10,437 nucleotides of DNA from Spirochaetales bacterium (lineage in GTDB: Bacteria; Spirochaetota; Spirochaetia; DTKZ01). Below, one piece after another: positions 6,009 through 10,437 of this stretch. Within the stretch, counting starts at the first letter, position 1; each line of letters begins with the position of its first letter. The DNA lies in contig JAGODW010000029.1 in the NCBI GenBank assembly GCA_017998025.1, forward strand, positions 1 to 10,437, in the 5' to 3' direction. A program made the position numbers and the translations under genes. The notes beneath the pieces were generated by a model. That model saw only the letters and a program-made list of their open reading frames with translations. It had not been told where the DNA came from and did not search any database.

Positions 6009-8255
6009 ATGAGTGCTGTAACTGTGATTAAGAATGAACCTTTAGGGTTCGGTTTTATTTCTCCTCAATTTCTCCCGCCAGGAATGAACGAATACTACCT
6101 TCGCAACCAGCAGAATCAGAAGCCGGAGGGATACTACCGCCATTTGACAGCCAAAGAAATTGAGATCCTTGTTAAAAACGACAATACCTGCGACAACTGG
6201 GATCATATTCTCGTTTCCCAGCGGTTCGATCCCCATCGTATTGCTAAAAGCGAATTCTATGGTCTGGTCCGGATTGGAGCCCTCGAAGAGCTCTCTCTCC
6301 GTCACCACGATCTTATGTTGCCTGCCGGGATTACTTCAAGCCGGATTATTTCCAGTGACCTGGGAGATAATGTAGCCATCCATAATGTGCAGTACCTTTC
6401 CCACTATATCATCGGGAATGATTGTATTTTATTCAATATAGATGAGATGAATACGACCGATCATGCACGGTTTGGGAACGGAATTGTAAAGGAAGGAGAG
6501 GAAGAAGGAACCCGGTACTGGATCGATGTCATAAATGAAATGGGGGGTAGAAGCATCCTTCCTTTCGATGGAATGATCCCTGCGGATGCCTACCTCTGGG
6601 CAACGTTTCGAGAAGATACAGAGCTTATGGATCGCTTTTTCCGTTTCACCCAGGAAAGCTACGACCTGCGAAGAGGGTACTATGGAACGGTAGGAGATAA
6701 CACGGTAATTAAAAGCTGCCGGATCATCAAGGATGTAAAGATCGGCCCCTATTGTTACATTAAGGGGGCTAATAAACTGAAGAATCTTACCATTAATTCC
6801 AGTTCTGAAGAACCGACTCAGATCGGAGAAGGAGTAGAACTGGTAAACGGGATCATCGGGTACGACTGCCATGTATTCTATGGTTGCAAAGCAGTGCGAT
6901 TCGTCCTCTGCGATCATTCCAGCCTGAAGTACGGTGCCCGGCTGATCCATTCGGTTCTGGGTGAAAACTCTACCGTTTCCTGCTGTGAGATTCTGAATAA
7001 TCTGGTCTTTCCGACCCATGAGCAGCACCATAACAACTCCTTCCTCACCGCTTCCCTCCTCATGGGGCAGAGCAATATGGCGGCAGGCGCTACCATTGGA
7101 TCTAACCATAACAGCCGGGCAAACGATGGAGAGGTTGTGGCAGGCCGGGGATTCTGGCCCGGGCTCTGCGTTTCTCTAAAACATTCCTCCCGGTTCGCCT
7201 CTTTTGTCCTGATACAGAAGGGTTCGTATCCCGCAGAGTTGAATATCCCCTTCCCCTTCAGTTTAGTGATGAACAATGAAAAGGAGGGGCGCCTGGAGGT
7301 AATGCCCGCCTACTGGTGGCTGTACAATATGTATGCCCTGCAGCGGAATGCCTGGAAGTTTCGTACGAGGGATACCCGGATCCGTAAAATTCAGCATATC
7401 GAGTTTGATTATCTTGCCCCTGATACGGTAGAAGAGATTCTTGATGCGATGGCTCTCCTGGAAGAGTGGACAGGAAAGGCATACCTGTCTGTACATCCGG
7501 AGAATAAAGAATCTTTGCGGACACGGGGACGTCGCCTTCTCCTTGAAGAAAAAGATTTCCTCCGGGAAATACCTGTGTATGGAGAACGGATGGAAAACTC
7601 CCATCGTCCTGTCCTGATCCTGAAGCCTGCGGAAGCGTACAGGGCGTATCGGGAGATGCTTCTCTACTACGTAGTAAAGAATCTTCTGGATCACCAGGAG
7701 GAATCTGCGCCTCCTACGTTTGACGCCTGGGTAGAGAGCCTCAATTTCTGTACTCAAAGCCGCTTTTTCCCGCAAGGTCGTACTTCTCCCGGGAGAGAGA
7801 ATGGATGGTATAACCTCGGGGGACAACTGGTTCCCGGATTCAAAGTTAAGCAGCTTCTTGCAGATATCAGGGAAGGGCGCCTTACCTCCTGGAGGGACAT
7901 CCATCAGAGATACGATCAACTCTGGGAAGAGTATCGTAAGGATAAACTGCAACATGCCTTTGACATTTTACAGATCCTTTACCCGGAGAAGTTTGATTTA
8001 GAGGTATGGAGGACTATGCTAAAAGAAGCAGAGGAGATCCAGGAGTATATACGGAATGGGGTTCGAAAGAGCCGGGAGAAAGATTATGAAAATCCTTTTC
8101 GGAAACGTATCTTTCGCAATGATGCAGAGCAGAAAGCTGTGTTAGGCTCTATCCTGGATAACTCCTTTGTGAAACAGGTGGAGGAGGAGACCAGGCAATT
8201 CAATGAGCGGCTTGCGAAGGCAGGCTTTGGAGGAGGTTTTTATGCTACCAAATAA
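6009..8255 (+). CDS. DUF4954-family protein with left-handed beta-helix (hexapeptide) core
   Basis: A 748-residue protein that I recognise as DUF4954, known to me from Bacteroidetes and spirochaetes and without assigned function. It is cytosolic: no signal peptide or membrane segments. Residues 40-185 hold the family start (YRHLTAKEIEILVKN, then an early helical turn region ending NEMGGR). Residues about 225-405 look like a left-handed parallel beta-helix of the nucleotidyl- or acyltransferase type, with hexapeptide-like turns (IGPYCYIKG, IGEGVELVNGIIG, LGENSTV, AAGATIGSN). The most conserved-looking block, 335-387, contains HEQHHNNSF (337-345), GQSNMAAGATIGSNHNSR (353-370) and AGRGFWPG (378-385). 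A mostly helical C-terminal half (430-748) follows. The strict family conservation suggests an enzyme or binding protein, perhaps for a sugar or nucleotide. The ATG at 6009 has no Shine-Dalgarno; Met26 is a weaker alternative. The TAA stop overlaps the SIS gene. Confidence 0.85.
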   Translation: MSAVTVIKNEPLGFGFISPQFLPPGMNEYYLRNQQNQKPEGYYRHLTAKEIEILVKNDNTCDNWDHILVSQRFDPHRIAKSEFYGLVRIGALEELSLRHHDLMLPAGITSSRIISSDLGDNVAIHNVQYLSHYIIGNDCILFNIDEMNTTDHARFGNGIVKEGEEEGTRYWIDVINEMGGRSILPFDGMIPADAYLWATFREDTELMDRFFRFTQESYDLRRGYYGTVGDNTVIKSCRIIKDVKIGPYCYIKGANKLKNLTINSSSEEPTQIGEGVELVNGIIGYDCHVFYGCKAVRFVLCDHSSLKYGARLIHSVLGENSTVSCCEILNNLVFPTHEQHHNNSFLTASLLMGQSNMAAGATIGSNHNSRANDGEVVAGRGFWPGLCVSLKHSSRFASFVLIQKGSYPAELNIPFPFSLVMNNEKEGRLEVMPAYWWLYNMYALQRNAWKFRTRDTRIRKIQHIEFDYLAPDTVEEILDAMALLEEWTGKAYLSVHPENKESLRTRGRRLLLEEKDFLREIPVYGERMENSHRPVLILKPAEAYRAYREMLLYYVVKNLLDHQEESAPPTFDAWVESLNFCTQSRFFPQGRTSPGRENGWYNLGGQLVPGFKVKQLLADIREGRLTSWRDIHQRYDQLWEEYRKDKLQHAFDILQILYPEKFDLEVWRTMLKEAEEIQEYIRNGVRKSREKDYENPFRKRIFRNDAEQKAVLGSILDNSFVKQVEEETRQFNERLAKAGFGGGFYATK
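8229..8236 (+). promoter_or_regulatory. Strong Shine-Dalgarno GGAGGAGG of the SIS gene
   Basis: GGAGGAGG lies 5 bases before the ATG at 8242 and inside the last codons of the DUF4954 gene. It decides the SIS start over the upstream in-frame ATG at 8203 and shows that this organism uses Shine-Dalgarno initiation for internal operon genes. Confidence 0.85.
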
Positions 8256-9315
8256 GAGTCCCTATAATCGATTCATGCTTTGCAAAGATATGCTGGAAGC
8301 CCCGGACATTGTCCGGAGCTTTGATGAGGGATCTGTGCGCCCCTTTATCCAGAGTTTCTTACTGGGAACCGAGAACGATTCAGATGAAAAAAGAACTCCG
8401 ATCCAGGGTTTTTTTCTTACAGGGGAAGGTTCCAGCCGGATCTTTCCTGCTAAACGGGCTATCTATGATTTTCTCCGGAACCCTCGATTCAAAGGGTTGG
8501 ATCGACCGATCTCTCTATACACCGAGGGTGCCACACAGGCCCTGGAGTACGATCTGAGTTCTTTTGTCGTAATTGGAGCAAGCAACTCCGGAAAAACGAA
8601 AGAAGTAATTCGGTTATTACAGATACTGAAATCTCGCAGGCATTCCCACCTCTATGGGATTACAACGTATCGGGATGCTCCGCTCTGCCGGCTCTGCAGG
8701 AATACCTACACTCTGAGGTGCGGGGCCGAAGGAGCGGTTGCGGCTACCAAGAGTGTTATCGAACAGGCCTTATTCTACCAGGCTCTCTTTTACCGCTTGC
8801 AAGGAAAAAAATTGAGCGGGACGAACGAGGCGGGAAAAAAGATGGAAGCAGTTCTTAAGATGCAGTTGGATTCAGAGCTGGTAGAAAGAATTGCAGGAGC
8901 GGAAACCCTATACATCGGAGGTAGGAATAACGGAGTGGCAGAGGAACTTACCCTGAAGACCAATGAGATCACCCGTAAACAGTCCGATTTCCTTGAGGGT
9001 ACCTACGCTGTACATGGAATTGAAGAAGTGATGAATCCCCAGGATGTGGTAATTCTGATCGATCCGTTTCCGGAGGAAGAAGAAAAATTCACCGATGTAC
9101 TTGTCCGGGGTGTGGGTGCGTTTGTATGTGCTATAGCCAGTAGAGACACGAGTTTCCCAACCATCCGCATCCCGGATGATCCGAATTTTAAAAATTACCT
9201 GGAACTCACTGCGGGGTGGAACCTCCTTGTGGAAATCGGGATACAGCTGGGGATCGATCTGGATAAACCGGTCCGTGCCCGGAAGGTGGGCAATGAAGCC
9301 ATCCCGATAGAATAA
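8242..9315 (+). CDS. SIS-domain protein, GlmS-C/AgaS/FrlB-like sugar-phosphate isomerase or deglycase
   Basis: A 357-residue protein with two SIS domains and no glutaminase domain, a layout shared with AgaS- and FrlB-type enzymes acting on (amino)hexose phosphates. SIS1 has GEGSS at 61-65, the phosphate loop GASNSGKT at 112-119 (SxSGxT in GlmS) and AVAATKS at 165-171, the GlmS/AgaS signature. SIS2 has YIGGRNNGVAEELTLKTNEI at 224-243 and GTYAVHGIEEVM at 253-264, matching in position the GlmS segment ending GELKHGP with its catalytic His. The C-terminus DKPVRARKVGNEAI resembles the DPDKPxxLxK tail of the family. The ATG at 8242 is chosen because GGAGGAGG (8229-8236) precedes it by 5 bases; an in-frame ATG at 8203 has no comparable site. 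It overlaps the DUF4954 gene by 14 bases, so the two are translationally coupled and probably share a pathway. The substrate is unknown. Confidence 0.9.
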   Translation: MLPNKSPYNRFMLCKDMLEAPDIVRSFDEGSVRPFIQSFLLGTENDSDEKRTPIQGFFLTGEGSSRIFPAKRAIYDFLRNPRFKGLDRPISLYTEGATQALEYDLSSFVVIGASNSGKTKEVIRLLQILKSRRHSHLYGITTYRDAPLCRLCRNTYTLRCGAEGAVAATKSVIEQALFYQALFYRLQGKKLSGTNEAGKKMEAVLKMQLDSELVERIAGAETLYIGGRNNGVAEELTLKTNEITRKQSDFLEGTYAVHGIEEVMNPQDVVILIDPFPEEEEKFTDVLVRGVGAFVCAIASRDTSFPTIRIPDDPNFKNYLELTAGWNLLVEIGIQLGIDLDKPVRARKVGNEAIPIE

Positions 9316-9324
9316 GTACAAGGA

Positions 9325-10089
9325 ATGGAACAACCTCTTTCAATTCTTTTTGAAGACGACGCTCTTCTGGTCCTGGACAAGCCTTCAGGTATCTCCGTTA
9401 TCCCGGAAAGGTATGAGGGAGGGAACGCTTCCTTATTGGAACTCCTGGAGCGGCTGTATCGTCCCTTACATCCCATACAAAAACCTCGACCCGTACATCG
9501 CATCGATAAAGAAACGAGCGGGATCGTGCTCTTTGCAAAGACGGAGGAAGCCTTCCGGGTTCTTTCCCAACAGTTTGAACAACATACCATTACCAAGACA
9601 TACCATGTTCTGGCGATCGGCAGTCCTTCCTGGGGAGAAACTATATGCGATGCGCCTCTGCTTCCCGATGGAGATCGGAACCATCGGACTGTGGTACGGA
9701 TAGAAGGAAAACCTTCCCGTACCCGGTTTCAGGTGCTGGAGAGATTTTGCTCCTGCACCCTGGTTGAAGTGGTTCCGGAGACAGGGCGGATCCATCAGAT
9801 TCGGGCCCATTTAGCTTATCTGGGTCATCCGGTGATCGGAGATACCTTGTACGGTGGAGGGGCAGGGTTGTACTTATCCACATTCAAAAAAGGGTACAAG
9901 GGAGGAAAAGGAAAAGAAAAGCCTCTCATCGGAAGGGTTTGTCTTCATGCGATGACTCTGGAGTTTGATCACCCCGAAACAGGAAAAAGAGAGCGGATTG
10001 CGTCCCCCTATCCGGAGGATTTTGAGCGAGCACTGAAAAGCCTGCGGAAATACGGAAAGAGCGGAGTTCTTTCCCGGGCTCTTTATTAA
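9325..10089 (+). CDS. RluA-family pseudouridine synthase
   Basis: A 254-residue enzyme that isomerises specific uridines of rRNA or tRNA to pseudouridine. The catalytic block PVHRIDKETSGIVLFAKT is at 56-73 with nucleophile Asp61. Earlier, ILFEDDALLVLDKPSGI at 7-23 matches the family's first motif, and TGRIHQIRAHLAYLGHPVIGDTLYGG at 153-178 is the RluA/RluC/RluD signature near the active site. There is no N-terminal S4 RNA-binding domain, so the target is not clear from sequence. A Lys/Gly-rich insertion (GYKGGKGKEK, 190-199) sits between the YGG and CLHA (206-209) motifs. The start follows the SIS stop by 9 bases, in the same frame, so it cannot be extended upstream. AAGGA directly abuts the ATG and is too close to act as a normal ribosome site; re-initiation after the SIS gene is likely. 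Family call is secure; the specific Rlu name is not. Confidence 0.94.
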   Translation: MEQPLSILFEDDALLVLDKPSGISVIPERYEGGNASLLELLERLYRPLHPIQKPRPVHRIDKETSGIVLFAKTEEAFRVLSQQFEQHTITKTYHVLAIGSPSWGETICDAPLLPDGDRNHRTVVRIEGKPSRTRFQVLERFCSCTLVEVVPETGRIHQIRAHLAYLGHPVIGDTLYGGGAGLYLSTFKKGYKGGKGKEKPLIGRVCLHAMTLEFDHPETGKRERIASPYPEDFERALKSLRKYGKSGVLSRALY

Positions 10090-10115
10090 AAATAAGTTGA
10101 TCGGCGGCTCGTACC

Positions 10116-10437
10116 TCAGTCCCTGGGTTTATTGTCTTCTGATTTCTTTCGTTTTATCGTTTTCTTGTTTGCTACTTCGATAACCTTGAATGAACGAACT
10201 CTTGCAGTAGCTTCCTCTTCATCGGGCAGCTCTTCGATCAATTGGACGGTCTGGAAGGGGATCATTAAATGTTTTGATTTTCCGAAACTCTTGATTAGTT
10301 CATCCTCCGCGGGGTTGATAATCAGTTTTCACCCTTCCGGAAGGATCAGGTCTTTAATGGAAACAAAGTAGGGATGGGTTAGGTCCAGACTTTTTGCTTT
10401 AAGCTCCAATTCTTTCCCTTTCCAGGTAAACAATACT
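10116..10437 (-). pseudogene. DUF1820-family protein interrupted by an in-frame TGA; N-terminus beyond the right edge
   Basis: One frame runs from 10436 down to a TGA at 10118-10116 and is broken only by a TGA at 10331-10329. The 35 codons before it read VLFTWKGKELELKAKSLDLTH then PYFVSIKDLILPEG. The 70 codons after it begin KLIINPAEDELIKSFGKSKH, followed by LMIPFQTVQLIEELPDEEEA, and end in a Lys-rich tail (KKTIKRKKSEDNK). This matches the DUF1820 pattern I recall from Proteobacteria (LVVDPxEEKL...F...R.F.PMHAI.RIDE) and treponemes (KxKSLDLTHPYFVSIK...IINPxED...PFQSV.LIEE). Both halves are on register in one frame, so the break is a single codon, not a frameshift. A CGA, GGA or AGA codon one base away would restore it. 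It may be a recent nonsense mutation, a sequencing error or readthrough. The function of DUF1820 is unknown. The gene is convergent with the pseudouridine synthase gene, 26 bases apart. Confidence 0.65.

Noticed and set aside
6429..7955. Minus-strand open frames of about 226 and 230 codons within the DUF4954 gene.
   Set aside because: They are antisense to a well-supported gene, share no recognisable domain and have no ribosome site or promoter.
8575..8598. GASNSGKT in the SIS protein matches a Walker A P-loop pattern (GxxxxGKT).
   Set aside because: It sits exactly at the SIS phosphate-binding loop (SxSGxT in GlmS), and no Walker B or nucleotidyl-hydrolase fold follows. The resemblance is coincidental.
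10054..10090. Inverted repeat AAAGAGC (10056-10062) / GCTCTTT (10078-10084) at the end of the pseudouridine synthase gene as a terminator.
   Set aside because: The stem is followed by an A-rich stretch, not a T run, on the plus strand, and a competing GGAAAGA/TCTTTCC hairpin overlaps it. No convincing intrinsic terminator is present for either convergent gene.
10329..10331. Selenocysteine insertion at the DUF1820 TGA.
   Set aside because: The family is not known to use Cys or Sec there, and no obvious SECIS-type hairpin was seen just downstream by eye. A nonsense mutation or read error is simpler.
10132..10371. A 79-codon plus-strand open frame at the right end.
   Set aside because: The opposite strand encodes a recognisable DUF1820 protein across the same bases, so this is its shadow.

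Overview
The window looks like chromosomal DNA from a mid-GC spirochaete, most likely a Treponema-type member of the Treponemataceae/Breznakiellaceae. The evidence is the style of the aspartyl-tRNA synthetase, a large hybrid sensor kinase with a 7TMR-DISM input, a DUF4954 beta-helix protein next to a SIS-domain protein, and a DUF1820 protein of the form I recall from treponemes. The genus assignment is inferred from remembered family resemblance, not from a search. Coding density is very high. There are no RNA genes, mobile elements, CRISPR arrays or long repeats, and no gene-free stretch over 60 bases.

The left half (1-5948) is read on the minus strand. In transcription order it holds a short-chain dehydrogenase (5948-5031), a 972-residue hybrid histidine kinase (5026-2108), a YhhN/TMEM86-type membrane protein (2111-1449) and the N-terminal 465 codons of aspS (1395 to the left edge). 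The first three are packed with gaps or overlaps of 4 bases and are probably one operon. aspS follows after 53 bases and may also have its own promoter.

A 60-base divergent intergenic region (5949-6008) separates this block from a plus-strand operon. That operon holds a DUF4954 left-handed beta-helix protein (6009-8255), a SIS-domain sugar-phosphate isomerase-like protein overlapping it by 14 bases (8242-9315), and an RluA-family pseudouridine synthase (9325-10089). The divergent region holds two inverted repeats and a plausible promoter whose predicted transcription start coincides with the DUF4954 start codon.

At the right edge a convergent minus-strand gene (from the edge to 10116) reads as a DUF1820 protein. 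It carries one in-frame TGA in the middle of otherwise conserved coding sequence, so it looks broken or recoded.

The DUF4954-SIS pair is the best candidate for an undescribed function: a conserved beta-helix protein of unknown activity translationally coupled to a GlmS/AgaS-like isomerase domain. A second theme is start-site architecture. Genes that head transcription units (the SDR gene, the DUF4954 gene and possibly aspS) lack Shine-Dalgarno sequences and have -10-like hexamers 5-7 bases before the ATG, while two internal operon genes have strong Shine-Dalgarno sequences.
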